From Bacilli bacterium (GTDB lineage: Bacteria > Bacillota_I > Bacilli_A > RFN20 > CAG-826): DNA of 36,812 nucleotides. Both the position numbers and the translations under genes were made by a program. How positions within the stretch are numbered: position 1 is the first letter of the stretch; every line of letters begins with the position of its first letter. Shown piece by piece: positions 1 through 10,460 of this stretch. The stretch lies in the NCBI GenBank assembly GCA_017635565.1, contig JAGBLE010000016.1:1-36812 (forward strand). Direction: 5' to 3'. The notes beneath the pieces were generated by a model. It did not search any database, was not told where the DNA came from, and saw only the letters and a program-made list of their open reading frames with translations.

Positions 1-137
1 AAGATAAAGTCATATTTATCTAATAGATTACATGCGGCGTAGAAAGTCGCTAAAGCGGTGGAAGCGCCTTCATCCCAATCCCATTGCCATACTGGATCGA
101 TGTGTGAATTACAAATAAGATGTAAGATTTTTTTCAT
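1..137 (-). CDS. GH38 alpha-mannosidase family protein, N-terminal fragment
   Basis: Only the first 45 codons lie inside the window; the gene runs off the left edge. The start ATG is at 137-135, preceded on the minus strand by AAGGGG about seven bases upstream. The peptide begins MKKILHLICNSHIDPVWQWD. The HxDxxW motif (His12, Asp14, Trp17) is the N-terminal zinc and nucleophile-region signature of glycoside hydrolase family 38, which removes alpha-mannosyl residues or acts on mannosylglycerate or phospho-mannosyl sugars. The substrate cannot be told from this fragment. It is divergent from the SGNH hydrolase, and both could serve carbohydrate breakdown. The family call is fairly secure because the whole N-terminal block matches; the exact activity is not. 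Confidence 0.8.
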   Translation of the reverse strand, partial: MKKILHLICNSHIDPVWQWDWDEGASTALATFYAACNLLDKYDFI

Positions 138-445
138 AGTAAAACCCCTTGTATCTTTATTATTTTTTGTTATTAGAGTTATTGTTTTGCACGTATATCA
201 TTTTACACGCATATAGTGAAAAGAATAAGACATGTTTGTTGTTATTTGTGTATCATTTTTTAAGAAAAAAGCAAACCATAGATTTTATAATTTGCCTATT
301 TTAGAAATGTGAAAATGACAACTGCTCTAAAGAGACAATTACTCCAAGTGATGACAATATCGTGAAAGCAACGTCTAGATATTTAAAATGATATGTTATT
401 GTTATAGAGTGATAAAATAATAGAAAAAGGTTTTGATAATTTGAT
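138..445. other. Divergent intergenic region between GH38 and SGNH hydrolase genes
   Basis: This is a 308-base AT-rich stretch with no credible gene. It must hold two divergent promoters. On the minus strand TTCACT and TATACG lie 17 bases apart around 190-222, a weak candidate for the GH38 gene. A loosely repeated motif, gcacgtatatc and acacgcatata, occurs at about 189-213 and could be an operator. A related ACGTATAT string recurs near 1144, on the far side of the SGNH gene. No strong hairpin or Shine-Dalgarno-linked small ORF was found. Confidence 0.35.
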
Positions 446-1054
446 ATGAAAAAGAAAATAGTAATGTTTCAAGGTGATTCCATCACCGATGCTGGAAGGG
501 ATAGAAGTGATAACCATTTGATGAGTGGATATACCGCTTTTGTCAAAGACGCTCTTAAAGATGAATTTGAATTTTTAAATTATGGAATAAGCGGAGATAC
601 ATCAAGGCAGCTTTTACAAAGACACAAAGATGAAATATCGAAAGTTAAACCAGACGTTTTGGTGTTATTAATCGGAATTAATGATGTTTGGAGACATGTT
701 GATAACATTACCGAAGCAATGACAACACACGAAGAATTCATCAAAAAAACTCTTGAGATATTGAAAATAAGTAAAGAAATAAATCCAAATATCAAAATCA
801 TTTATATTGAACCATTCCTCATTAGAGGAACCTCACAAGTATATGAAAGAGGATATGACTATTATTTATACAATATGAAATTAGTAAAAGAAAACGTTCA
901 TCCTCTTGTTGATTATTATGTTTCTTTACAAGATTATTTCTTATCACACACCACAAAAGAAAGGCCACTTCTCGGGGATGGAGTTCATCCAGATCCAGAT
1001 GGTCAAAAAATCATCGCGGCTAGAATAATTAATATTCTTAAAGAATTAGATTGA
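446..1054 (+). CDS. SGNH/GDSL-family hydrolase (probable esterase)
   Basis: A 202-residue protein of the SGNH hydrolase fold, which hydrolyses ester bonds and often deacetylates sugars or acts on lipids. All four blocks are visible: block I GDSIT with nucleophile Ser12, block II glycine in NYGISGD (about 46-51), block III GIND with Asn79, and block V DGVHP with Asp178 and His181. There is no signal peptide, so it is probably cytoplasmic. No clear Shine-Dalgarno sequence precedes the ATG; AAAAAGG lies about 16 bases upstream. The gene is divergent from the GH38 gene and sits just left of oriC. Together with GH38 it hints at processing of acetylated glycans, which is inference. The stop is TGA, followed immediately by TAA. 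Confidence 0.85.
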   Translation: MKKKIVMFQGDSITDAGRDRSDNHLMSGYTAFVKDALKDEFEFLNYGISGDTSRQLLQRHKDEISKVKPDVLVLLIGINDVWRHVDNITEAMTTHEEFIKKTLEILKISKEINPNIKIIYIEPFLIRGTSQVYERGYDYYLYNMKLVKENVHPLVDYYVSLQDYFLSHTTKERPLLGDGVHPDPDGQKIIAARIINILKELD

Positions 1055-1292
1055 TAATTTGGTTATATGTAAAAGTCTATCTAGGCGCTTGTTCGTCACC
1101 TTTCATTTTTTGTGCTCTTTTAATTAATAAAAGGAAAACGCGTACGTATATGTATGAATAAGAAAAAGTTGGTCAGTGGGTAGAATTGGTTTTAATTAAC
1201 TAGAAACAAAAAGCTATTATTTTTTTCATTTATTCCAAAATATCCACATCCACATATTTTCCACAAAAATTATTGATTAGCAGAGTGTAATT

Positions 1293-1346
1293 TGTAGTGT
1301 AATAAGAATACGCAAAGCGTATTCATATAAATTCTATTAAACTACA
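1293..1346. repeat. Nested inverted repeat inside oriC
   Basis: The outer arms TGTAGTGTAATA (1293-1304) and TATTAAACTACA (1335-1346) are complementary at 11 of 12 positions. They enclose a perfect inner repeat, GAATACGC (1306-1313) and GCGTATTC (1317-1324), with an AAA loop. No T-tract follows, so it is not an intrinsic terminator. It lies between two groups of DnaA boxes and could be a cruciform or a binding site for a replication regulator. Confidence 0.7.
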
Positions 1347-1494
1347 TCTAATATTTTTATATTTTTTCCACATTTTCAACACGAAATCCACAAATTATCC
1401 ACATTAGAAAAATTGTGGAAAACTATTTTCTTTCCTTAAAGGATTTTTTTCCCATAAAGATGCGGTGGAAAACTTTTTTGGTCTTAATTTTTTA

Positions 1495-1523
1495 TTAAAA
1501 ATAAGAGATAAATAATCTATAAT
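1495..1523 (+). promoter_or_regulatory. Probable dnaA promoter
   Basis: A perfect TATAAT -10 box at 1518-1523 follows a weak -35 (TTAAAA, 1495-1500) with a 17-base spacer. The dnaA ATG lies 30 bases downstream of the -10. The DnaA boxes directly upstream would allow autoregulation by DnaA, as known in other bacteria. Confidence 0.6.
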
Positions 1524-1553
1524 TTACTCACTCAAAAAAGGAACAATATCAAT

Positions 1554-2933
1554 ATGGTTACTACTCTTTCAGAAATAACAAAGCTTTGGGAAAAAACTCT
1601 TAAAAAAGTTGATCAAAAAATGAATCATGATCCAAGCTTTGATTATTTTTTCGCCAATTCATATATTTATGAAAAAAGAGGTAATACTTTAATTGTTGTT
1701 GCTCCTACTTTAGTGGCCAAAACTGTCATCATGGATAAATATCATGATTTGGTTATTGATTCCTTGTTAGAACTCGAAGATGAAGAATTCGAAATCGAAG
1801 TTGTTACCGAAGAAGATATTAATAAAATCAGAGAATCTGGTATCAAAAAAGAAGATGTAAATAAGGAGCAAAGCAACTTCTTTGCAGATGCAAAAATAAG
1901 ACCGGAATTAACTTTTGATAATTTTGTCGTTGGTGATTTTAATAAAGACGCTCATCGAGCCGCATATTATGTCGCAAAAAACGATGACAAATTATTTAAT
2001 CCACTATTTATTTATTCACATTCCGGATTAGGAAAGACTCATTTAATGCATGCAATTGCTAACGAAGTCTTAAAAGAAAGAATGCCAAACGCAAAAATTT
2101 TATATATCACCGCTAATGATTTTGTTGAAGATTACATTAAATTTATTAGAGCAGAAAAAGACCAACAATCTCTTAAAAGTTATTTTAAGAGTGTTGATAT
2201 TCTCTTACTTGATGATGTTCAATTCTTGGCAAATAAGGTTAAAACTCAGGAGATGTTTTTCTACATTTATCAAGACATGATTAACAAAGGAAAACAAGTC
2301 ATATTAACTTCTGATCGTCAGCCTGGCGAATTAAGAGGGCTTGAAGATAGATTGGTCACAAGATTTTCTCAAGGATTAACAGTAAAAATTAACGAACCAG
2401 ATATCGATACTTGTGTTGAAATTGTTAAAGAAAAAATCACAAGTTATGGAATGGACATCAAAAGATTTGATGATAACGTCTTCTATCTCATCGCTGAAAA
2501 ATTCTCAGGAGATGTAAGAGATTTAGAAGGCGCTGCTAAAAACCTTAAATTCGATTATATGAATTTAAAAGATAATGAAAGAATCACTCTTGATATCGCT
2601 ATTAAAGCAGTGTCCTCCAAAGGAGATGGAAAGAAAATCATCAATCAAATTAATGGTCAAAAAATCATTTCCATTGTTGCGGATTATTATAACTTAACCC
2701 CTTCTCAAATCACCGGAAAAGAAAGAAACGCTCAACTTGTGTTAGCAAGACACTTATCCATGTATTTGATTAGAAAATATATTGATATTCCGCTTAAGAA
2801 AATTGGTGAGATGTTTGGTGGTAAAGACCACACTACCGTCATGTCAGCAATCACCAAAGTGGATAAAGAGTTGAAAACTGATGCACAACTTCAATCTGCT
2901 GTTGAAGATTTAGAAAAGAAAATAAAAGAATAA
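1554..2933 (+). CDS. dnaA: Chromosomal replication initiator protein DnaA
   Basis: A full-length DnaA of 459 residues, which binds DnaA boxes and melts the origin. Domain I occupies about residues 1-90 and a short linker about 91-115. The AAA+ ATPase domain has Walker A SGLGKTH (157-163), Walker B LLLDD (about 217-221), sensor 1 LTSDR (251-255) and the GLEDRLVTRF box with its conserved arginines (about 262-271). The C-terminal domain IV carries the DNA-binding signature GKDHTTVMSAITKV (about 425-438). AAAAAAGGA about 11 bases upstream of the ATG is the ribosome binding site. The linker (domain II) is short compared with many homologues. It is followed by dnaN after a gap holding another DnaA box. 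Confidence 0.99.
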   Translation: MVTTLSEITKLWEKTLKKVDQKMNHDPSFDYFFANSYIYEKRGNTLIVVAPTLVAKTVIMDKYHDLVIDSLLELEDEEFEIEVVTEEDINKIRESGIKKEDVNKEQSNFFADAKIRPELTFDNFVVGDFNKDAHRAAYYVAKNDDKLFNPLFIYSHSGLGKTHLMHAIANEVLKERMPNAKILYITANDFVEDYIKFIRAEKDQQSLKSYFKSVDILLLDDVQFLANKVKTQEMFFYIYQDMINKGKQVILTSDRQPGELRGLEDRLVTRFSQGLTVKINEPDIDTCVEIVKEKITSYGMDIKRFDDNVFYLIAEKFSGDVRDLEGAAKNLKFDYMNLKDNERITLDIAIKAVSSKGDGKKIINQINGQKIISIVADYYNLTPSQITGKERNAQLVLARHLSMYLIRKYIDIPLKKIGEMFGGKDHTTVMSAITKVDKELKTDAQLQSAVEDLEKKIKE

Positions 2934-3057
2934 TTTATTAAAAATAAATAGTTCGCTATGCTACAATAATCTATAAGGTGAATTTATAAGTTATCCACAT
3001 TCCCACTGAGATTATTGTTATTAAAATATTAATAGTAAAAAAAGAAGGTAATTCTAA
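2934..3057. other. dnaA-dnaN intergenic origin segment with DnaA box
   Basis: A perfect DnaA box TTATCCACA is at 2991-2999. It is followed by a short GC-richer patch (ttcccactgag) and then triplet-like DNA, TTA-TTG-TTA-TTA (3012-3023), in an AT-rich tract. This order resembles the box, GC patch and DnaA-trio arrangement of the Bacillus subtilis basal unwinding system, with three of four triplets fitting. The ribosome binding site for dnaN, AGAAGG, lies at the right end. Confidence 0.6.
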
Positions 3058-4182
3058 ATGAGATTTATAATTAAAAGAGATGAATTTTTAAAAGCTTTGC
3101 TTATAGCAGGTAGAGCAGTTAATTCAAAAAATAGTGCTGTTCCAGTATTAGCTAATTTGAAATTAGACCTTGATGATAAAGGTTTATCTATTACTGGAAG
3201 TAATTATGAATTAACAATCAAGACTTCAATTCCATATTCAATTGATGATCGTGAAATTATTAGAAATGTCCAAGAAGGATGTACTTTAGTAAACGCTAAA
3301 ATCATTACTGATATAGCAAGAAAGATTGACAATGAAGAAATTAATTTCGAAGTTATCGATTCCACTATCGCTGTTATTTCAGCAGGAAAAATTAAATATA
3401 ATTTAAATTGCATTAAAGCTGATGAATATCCAGATATTGATTTAGAACCAACAGGTATTCAGATCTCATTAACAAGAACAGAATTCTCTTCTTTAGTTTC
3501 TCAAACTGCCTTTGCAGCTTCTTTAAAAGAACAAAGACCAATCCTTACTGCTATTAATTTAGAAGCAATGGATGGAATTTTAACTGCTACCACCACTGAT
3601 AGCGCTAGACTTGCAAGAAAACAAATTACTATTTCTTCTGATTTGCAGTTCTCTGCTAATGTTCCAGCTAAGATGATGGTGGAAATTGATCACTTATTAG
3701 AAAATACAGAATCTTTAAAGATTGCCTTAAGTGATAAGAAAGCCTTATTTGAATTTGAAAACACCGTTGTAGCGACTCGTTTAATCGCTGGTGATTATCC
3801 TAATACTAAAAACATTGTTCCTCGCATTACAAACTATTCTTTAGAAGTCAATGCTTCAGATATTTTAAAAGCTATTGATCGTGTTAACATTTTGTCAATC
3901 GATAGAGAAAATGTTGTTGACCTTTATTTAGATGAAGACACAGTGGAAATTAGTGCTAAATCAACACAAGTTGGTTCTGCTACTGAAAAAATCGAAACAT
4001 TTAAATTTGAAGGAAGTAACCTACAAATCTCTTTCAACAGTGAGTTTGTTTCCTCTGCGATTAAGGCTCTCGGAAGCGAAGATGTGACATTCTTGTTTGT
4101 TGGTGAAATGAAACCATTTGTCATCAAAAACCCAAGTGATGAATCAATCATCCAAATCGTTACACCAGTTAGAACTTATTAA
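3058..4182 (+). CDS. dnaN: DNA polymerase III beta subunit (sliding clamp)
   Basis: A 374-residue sliding clamp, the usual length, that forms a ring around DNA and tethers the replicative polymerase. The N-terminus MRFIIKRDEFLKALLIAGRA and the C-terminal PFVIKNPSDESIIQIVTPVRTY match the clamp family, whose C-terminus ends in a conserved P-V/M-R motif. Three repeated clamp domains of about 120 residues each are expected over this length. AGAAGG about ten bases upstream supports the start. The gene lies directly after dnaA and ends at a strong terminator, so here dnaN is separated from the recF-gyrase operon. Confidence 0.98.
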   Translation: MRFIIKRDEFLKALLIAGRAVNSKNSAVPVLANLKLDLDDKGLSITGSNYELTIKTSIPYSIDDREIIRNVQEGCTLVNAKIITDIARKIDNEEINFEVIDSTIAVISAGKIKYNLNCIKADEYPDIDLEPTGIQISLTRTEFSSLVSQTAFAASLKEQRPILTAINLEAMDGILTATTTDSARLARKQITISSDLQFSANVPAKMMVEIDHLLENTESLKIALSDKKALFEFENTVVATRLIAGDYPNTKNIVPRITNYSLEVNASDILKAIDRVNILSIDRENVVDLYLDEDTVEISAKSTQVGSATEKIETFKFEGSNLQISFNSEFVSSAIKALGSEDVTFLFVGEMKPFVIKNPSDESIIQIVTPVRTY

Positions 4183-4203
4183 TCAAAATATCAAAATAAG
4201 ATT

Positions 4204-4230
4204 AAAGCGCTTTAAGCGCTTTTTCTTTTT
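4204..4230 (+). terminator. Intrinsic terminator after dnaN
   Basis: A 7-bp stem AAAGCGC (4204-4210) and GCGCTTT (4216-4222) with a TTTAA loop runs into a T-rich tract (TTTTTCTTTTT). It ends the dnaA-dnaN transcription unit. Confidence 0.88.
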
Positions 4231-4329
4231 CCTAATCATATTTGTTGTTTTTTCGTTTTTTGATTAAATCAAAGGCCTTTATGTTTGTTTAATGATCAAT
4301 TTTAATGTATTTAAGACCTATAATATTTT

Positions 4330-4348
4330 ATGGAATATATTATTCCAT
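4330..4348. promoter_or_regulatory. Perfect 19-bp inverted repeat upstream of yaaA-recF
   Basis: ATGGAATA (4330-4337) and TATTCCAT (4341-4348) are exact inverse complements around a TAT centre. The right arm overlaps the putative -35 of the yaaA promoter. This fits a repressor or activator operator for the recF-gyrase operon; no T-tract follows, so it is not a terminator. Confidence 0.6.
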
Positions 4349-4371
4349 TCTTCGACTATATTGTGTATAAT
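4343..4371 (+). promoter_or_regulatory. Probable promoter of the yaaA-recF-gyrB-gyrA operon
   Basis: TATAAT at 4366-4371 is 17 bases downstream of a weak -35 (TTCCAT, 4343-4348). The predicted leader to the yaaA ATG at 4391 is only about a dozen bases. Confidence 0.55.
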
Positions 4372-4390
4372 ACACTTAGAGTGCATTTTA

Positions 4391-4609
4391 ATGGCTATTA
4401 GAGAAGTGAAATTACATGATGATGAAGAATACATTACTCTTAATGTTCTTTTAAAAATTGTTGATTTCATTCCTACTGGTGGCATGGCGAAAATCTTTTT
4501 AGCCGAAAACACTGTTTACGTCAACGGAGAGAAAGAAAACCGAAGAGGTCGAAAATTATATCGAGGAGATATTGTTAAAGCGAATAAAGCGGAATTTCTC
4601 ATTAAATAA
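4391..4609 (+). CDS. yaaA: S4-domain RNA-binding protein YaaA
   Basis: A 72-residue protein beginning MAIREVKLHDDEEYITLNVL. It is the small S4-like protein (YaaA/YlmH-type S4) found between dnaN and recF in many Bacillota; it is thought to bind RNA, with no firm role. The core LLKIVDFIPTGGMAKIFLAE followed by VYVNGEKENRRGRKLYRGD is the S4 helix-turn-strand with conserved arginines and glycines. An upstream in-frame ATG at 4292 would add 33 residues, but that extension is not S4-like and lies upstream of the TATAAT at 4366-4371, so the internal start is chosen. No good Shine-Dalgarno is seen. recF starts eight bases after its stop, consistent with coupled translation. Confidence 0.9.
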   Translation: MAIREVKLHDDEEYITLNVLLKIVDFIPTGGMAKIFLAENTVYVNGEKENRRGRKLYRGDIVKANKAEFLIK

Positions 4610-4617
4610 AACCAGAT

Positions 4618-5667
4618 ATGATTATCAAGTCATTAACGGTGAGGAATTTCCGAAACCATTCACTTCGAAACATTGAATTTGGAGAAGGCATCAATCTTAT
4701 TGTTGGTCCAAACGCAAGTGGGAAAACAAACATTGTCGAAGCGATATATTACTTATCTCTAGCGAGAAGCTTCCGCGGAGTTAGCGATGAAGAAATCATC
4801 AATGACAAAAGCGAATATTCTCAAATTGATGCGATTGTTCTTGAGGGAGAGATTAGAAGAAACATTCGCATTTTAATCACTAAAAGAGGCCGTTCAGTCT
4901 TGGTTAATGGCAAGAAGGTATCAAAGTTAAGCGACCTTACAAAATGTGTGAATGTGCTCTTGTTTGAGCCAAAAGATGTAATGTTATTCCGAGGCTCACC
5001 AAAAGAAAGAAGAAATTTCTTAGACATCAATCTTTCAAAACAATTCCCAATTTATCTCGAATATATTTCAAGATATGAGAAAGCTTTGAAACAAAGAAAC
5101 GAAATTCTTAAATCTTCAAAAGTTGATGAAAAATTGCTCGAAGCATCAACTGAATTACTAGTGAAATACGCTGGTCCGATTATCAATTATCGAGCAATGT
5201 TTGTCAAGGATATCCATGATATCCTTATAAAAATAACGCACGCGCTCACGGGCGTAAAGAGTAAGATTGATATCACTTATAAACCGTTCGTGAATATGTC
5301 GAGTGATTATCAAAGTATCGCTTTAGAAGCGTTTAACCGCTCATTAGAAAGCGATTTGAAACACAAGGTAACAAGTATTGGAATCCATCGAGAAGATATC
5401 TCAGTGAGCCTAAATGGTAAGGATATTGGCACTCATGGATCTCAAGGCGAAAACAGATTAATAGCGCTTGCCTTAAAACTCTCGCCTTACTTCATGATTG
5501 AAGATAAGGACAAAAAACCTGTCGTTGTTCTCGATGATGTAATGTCTGAATTAGATGCTACTCATAGGGATCGACTCATTAAATTTCTAAGAAAGTTTGA
5601 ACAAGTATTCATTACTGACACAAAACTTGAAATAGAAGGGGCAACCCGAATTGAAATAAGAAAATAA
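4618..5667 (+). CDS. recF: DNA replication and repair protein RecF
   Basis: A 349-residue SMC-like ATPase that helps load RecA at single-strand gaps. Walker A GPNASGKTN lies near residues 32-40, the ABC signature-like SQGENR in the last third (about 280), and Walker B VVVLDDVMSELD near 303-314. The N-terminal MIIKSLTVRNFRNH is typical of RecF. Length is close to the usual 360-370. It follows yaaA by eight bases without its own clear ribosome binding site and is followed by gyrB after 24 bases, forming the conserved yaaA-recF-gyrB-gyrA operon. Confidence 0.98.
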   Translation: MIIKSLTVRNFRNHSLRNIEFGEGINLIVGPNASGKTNIVEAIYYLSLARSFRGVSDEEIINDKSEYSQIDAIVLEGEIRRNIRILITKRGRSVLVNGKKVSKLSDLTKCVNVLLFEPKDVMLFRGSPKERRNFLDINLSKQFPIYLEYISRYEKALKQRNEILKSSKVDEKLLEASTELLVKYAGPIINYRAMFVKDIHDILIKITHALTGVKSKIDITYKPFVNMSSDYQSIALEAFNRSLESDLKHKVTSIGIHREDISVSLNGKDIGTHGSQGENRLIALALKLSPYFMIEDKDKKPVVVLDDVMSELDATHRDRLIKFLRKFEQVFITDTKLEIEGATRIEIRK

Positions 5668-7767
<2,100 letters not shown>

Positions 7768-7785
7768 TGAAAGGAGGATTTAAAC

Positions 7786-10401
7786 ATGTTATTCGAAGAT
7801 GAAAAATTAGAAAATGAAGTTGATGAAGCAAAAGTTGAAGAATTAGAATCTGGTATTGTTCCTGGTTTAAAAGATGTCAACACTGTTGAACTTGTTAAAG
7901 AATCCTTCTTGGATTATGCAATGTCGGTTATTATTAGCCGTGCTATTCCTGATAGTAGAGATGGACTTAAACCAGTTCATAGAAGAATTATTTATAGCAT
8001 GCATGAATCTGGAATGACTCCAGATAAACCTCATAAAAAATCAGCGCGTATCGTTGGTGATGTTATGGGTAAATATCACCCTCATGGTGATTCCGCTATT
8101 TATCAAGCTTTGGTTAGACTTGCTCAACCATTAAGTGTTAGACACACTTTAGTTGATGGTCATGGTAACTTCGGTAATCCACTCGATGGAGATGAAGCTG
8201 CTGCGATGCGTTATACCGAAGCAAGAATGACTAAAATCGCTCTTGAAATGGTTAGAGATATTAACTGTGACACAGTTGATTTTGTTGATAACTATGATGG
8301 AAGCGAACAAGAACCAAGCGTTTTACCTTCAAGATTCCCTAACTTATTAGTTAATGGATCTAATGGTATTGCAGTTGGTATGGCAACAAATATTCCACCA
8401 CACAACTTAGGTGAAGTTATTGATGGTGTTGTTGCAATTGCGCATAATCCAAACATTACAAATGTTGAATTAATGCAATACATCAAAGGACCAGACTTCC
8501 CAACAGGTGCTTTAATTTTGGGAAGAGGTGGAATTAAAGATGCTTATGAAACTGGTACTGGTAGTATTGGTATTAGAAGCAAATGCCATATTGAAGAACG
8601 TGGAGAACATGGTTTAAAACGTATCATCGTTGATGAAGTTCCTTATGGCGTTAATAAAGCAAATATGGTGGAAAACATTGTTTCTTTAGCAAGAGACAAG
8701 GTTATTGATGGAATTACTGAAGTTAGAGATGAATCTAATAACTTAGGTGTTCGTATCGTTATTGAAGTTCGTAGAGATATCATTCCTGAAGTTTTGTTAA
8801 ATCAACTTTATAAGAACACTCAATTACAAACTTCTTATGGAATTATCATGCTCTGTCTTGTTGATGGAGCACCAAAAATTTCTCCACTTAATGTCATGCT
8901 TCAATCTTATCTCGATTTCCAAGTTGAAGTCATTGAAAGAAGAACTAAATTCTTGCTTAGAAAAGATGAAGATAGACATCACATCGTTATTGGTTTAATT
9001 AAATGTCACGATAATATCGATGATATCGTTGATATCATTAAGGAAAGTAAAACTCCAGAAGATGCGACTATTTCCTTAATTGCGAAATATGGCTTCTCGG
9101 AAGCTCAAGTTCAAGCAATTTTAGCGATGACTTTAAGAAGATTAACTGGTATTGAAACAGATAAATTAGAAGCCGAAAAAGCTCAATTAGAACTCAATAT
9201 CAAAGAATATAACCGTATTCTTTCTAGTAGAGAAAACGAAATTGAAGTCGTTGTTAAAGAATTATTAGAAATTAAAGCTAAATACGCGGATGCGCGTAGA
9301 ACCGAAATTACTAATGATGCAGCAAGCATTGATGACGAAGATCTTATTCCTCAAGAAAATATTGTCGTCGCCATTACTCGCGGAGGATATGTTAAGAGAT
9401 TAACATCTGATTCCTTCAAGGCCCAAAATAGAGGCGGTAGAGGAGTTAGAGGTATGTCCACTAACGAAAACGATATTGTTGAGAATATGGTTTATACAAA
9501 AACCCATACAGACCTCCTCTTCTTTACTGATTTCGGTAAAGTATATCGTATTAGAGGATATATGATTCCTGAATTCTCAAAAGCTAGTAAGGGAGTCCCT
9601 ATTATCAACTTAATTAACATCGAAAAAGGTGAAAACGTTAAAGCAATTATCGCTTGTGATGAATATCAAGAAGACCACTATTTAATGTTCTTCACCAAGC
9701 AAGGTGTTGTTAAGAAAACTCTCATTAGTGAATATGAATCCATCCGCCAAAATGGTAAGATTGCTATTTCATTAAGAGAAGGAGATACCTTATTTGCGGT
9801 TAAAGAAGTCAAAGAAGACACAATTATTGGCATTGCCGCTAATAATTCCAAGATGGTCAATTTCCCATGCAGTGAAGTAAGACCAATGGGAAGAACAGCT
9901 TCTGGTGTTAAAGGTATTGAATTAACTGAAAATGAAGAAGTTGTTGGTGTTACCACTTCATTAGATGGAAGCCATATCTTAGCGATGACTTCAAAAGGAT
10001 TTGGTAAATTAACTCCTGTTCTTGATGAAGAAGGTAATATGATGTATCGAATTACCAAACGTGGTGCTAAAGGTGTTACAACCTTAAAAGCCACTGATAA
10101 GGTTGGTGATTTGATCGCTGTTAGAGCCATCAATTTAGAAGATGATTTAATGTGTATCACTAGTGCTGGTATTGTTATCAGAACCCCATTAGCGCAAATC
10201 AGAATCTGTGGACGTAATACTTCGGGTGTTAAGATTATGAACCTTGAAGGACGTCAAAGAATTGTTAGTATCGCTATTGTTCCTCATGAAGAACCAGATG
10301 AAAATGTTGAAGGCGAAATCACCGAAGAAAATAACGAATCTAACGATTTAGGTGATGCATCAGTAGATACTTCTTTACCAAGCAACGAAGGCGAAGAATA
10401 A
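7786..10401 (+). CDS. gyrA: DNA gyrase subunit A
   Basis: An 871-residue gyrase A subunit, which cuts and rejoins DNA. The conserved core starts at about residue 38 ([23 protein letters not shown]). The quinolone-determining helix [14 protein letters not shown] is at 96-109, with Ser103 and an unusual Gln107 where an Asp or Glu is normal. The catalytic tyrosine is Tyr143 in [11 protein letters not shown]. The stretch before it, [10 protein letters not shown], is one residue longer than the usual GNFGSVDGD as recalled. The GyrA box QNRGGRG (about 545-551) and the C-terminal beta-pinwheel identify gyrase rather than ParC. The tail is acidic. An AAAGGAGG site lies upstream of the ATG, 18 bases after gyrB. 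No terminator is visible before serS. Confidence 0.97.
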   Translation: MLFEDEKLENEVDEAKVEELESGIVPGLKDVNTVELVKESFLDYAMSVIISRAIPDSRDGLKPVHRRIIYSMHESGMTPDKPHKKSARIVGDVMGKYHPHGDSAIYQALVRLAQPLSVRHTLVDGHGNFGNPLDGDEAAAMRYTEARMTKIALEMVRDINCDTVDFVDNYDGSEQEPSVLPSRFPNLLVNGSNGIAVGMATNIPPHNLGEVIDGVVAIAHNPNITNVELMQYIKGPDFPTGALILGRGGIKDAYETGTGSIGIRSKCHIEERGEHGLKRIIVDEVPYGVNKANMVENIVSLARDKVIDGITEVRDESNNLGVRIVIEVRRDIIPEVLLNQLYKNTQLQTSYGIIMLCLVDGAPKISPLNVMLQSYLDFQVEVIERRTKFLLRKDEDRHHIVIGLIKCHDNIDDIVDIIKESKTPEDATISLIAKYGFSEAQVQAILAMTLRRLTGIETDKLEAEKAQLELNIKEYNRILSSRENEIEVVVKELLEIKAKYADARRTEITNDAASIDDEDLIPQENIVVAITRGGYVKRLTSDSFKAQNRGGRGVRGMSTNENDIVENMVYTKTHTDLLFFTDFGKVYRIRGYMIPEFSKASKGVPIINLINIEKGENVKAIIACDEYQEDHYLMFFTKQGVVKKTLISEYESIRQNGKIAISLREGDTLFAVKEVKEDTIIGIAANNSKMVNFPCSEVRPMGRTASGVKGIELTENEEVVGVTTSLDGSHILAMTSKGFGKLTPVLDEEGNMMYRITKRGAKGVTTLKATDKVGDLIAVRAINLEDDLMCITSAGIVIRTPLAQIRICGRNTSGVKIMNLEGRQRIVSIAIVPHEEPDENVEGEITEENNESNDLGDASVDTSLPSNEGEE

Positions 10402-10460
10402 TTAACCTATTAATTTATTAAAAAATAATCATTATATATTAAAGATTGGACACTAATATT

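Larger units (their letters stand above)
1230..1553. other. oriC, upstream DnaA-box cluster
   Basis: The 499-base gap between the SGNH gene and dnaA holds the main origin segment. DnaA boxes close to TTATCCACA occur at 1240-1248 (ATATCCACA), 1257-1265 (TTTTCCACA), 1364-1372 (TTTTCCACA), 1384-1392 (AAATCCACA) and 1395-1403 (perfect), and in reverse orientation at 1414-1422 and 1464-1472 (one mismatch). The cluster is embedded in strongly AT-rich DNA. The left part, 1055-1229, shows nothing convincing: no gene and no clear terminator for the SGNH gene. The position next to dnaA and the density of boxes make this the origin; the exact unwinding site is not settled by sequence alone. Confidence 0.85.

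Noticed and set aside
4292-4390. 33-residue N-terminal extension of YaaA
   Set aside because: It would start upstream of the TATAAT at 4366-4371 and is not like the S4 family.
9678-10160. 160-codon open frame antisense to gyrA
   Set aside because: It lies fully opposite the conserved gyrA C-terminal domain, has no family-like motif and no reason to be expressed; a shadow of gyrA codon use.
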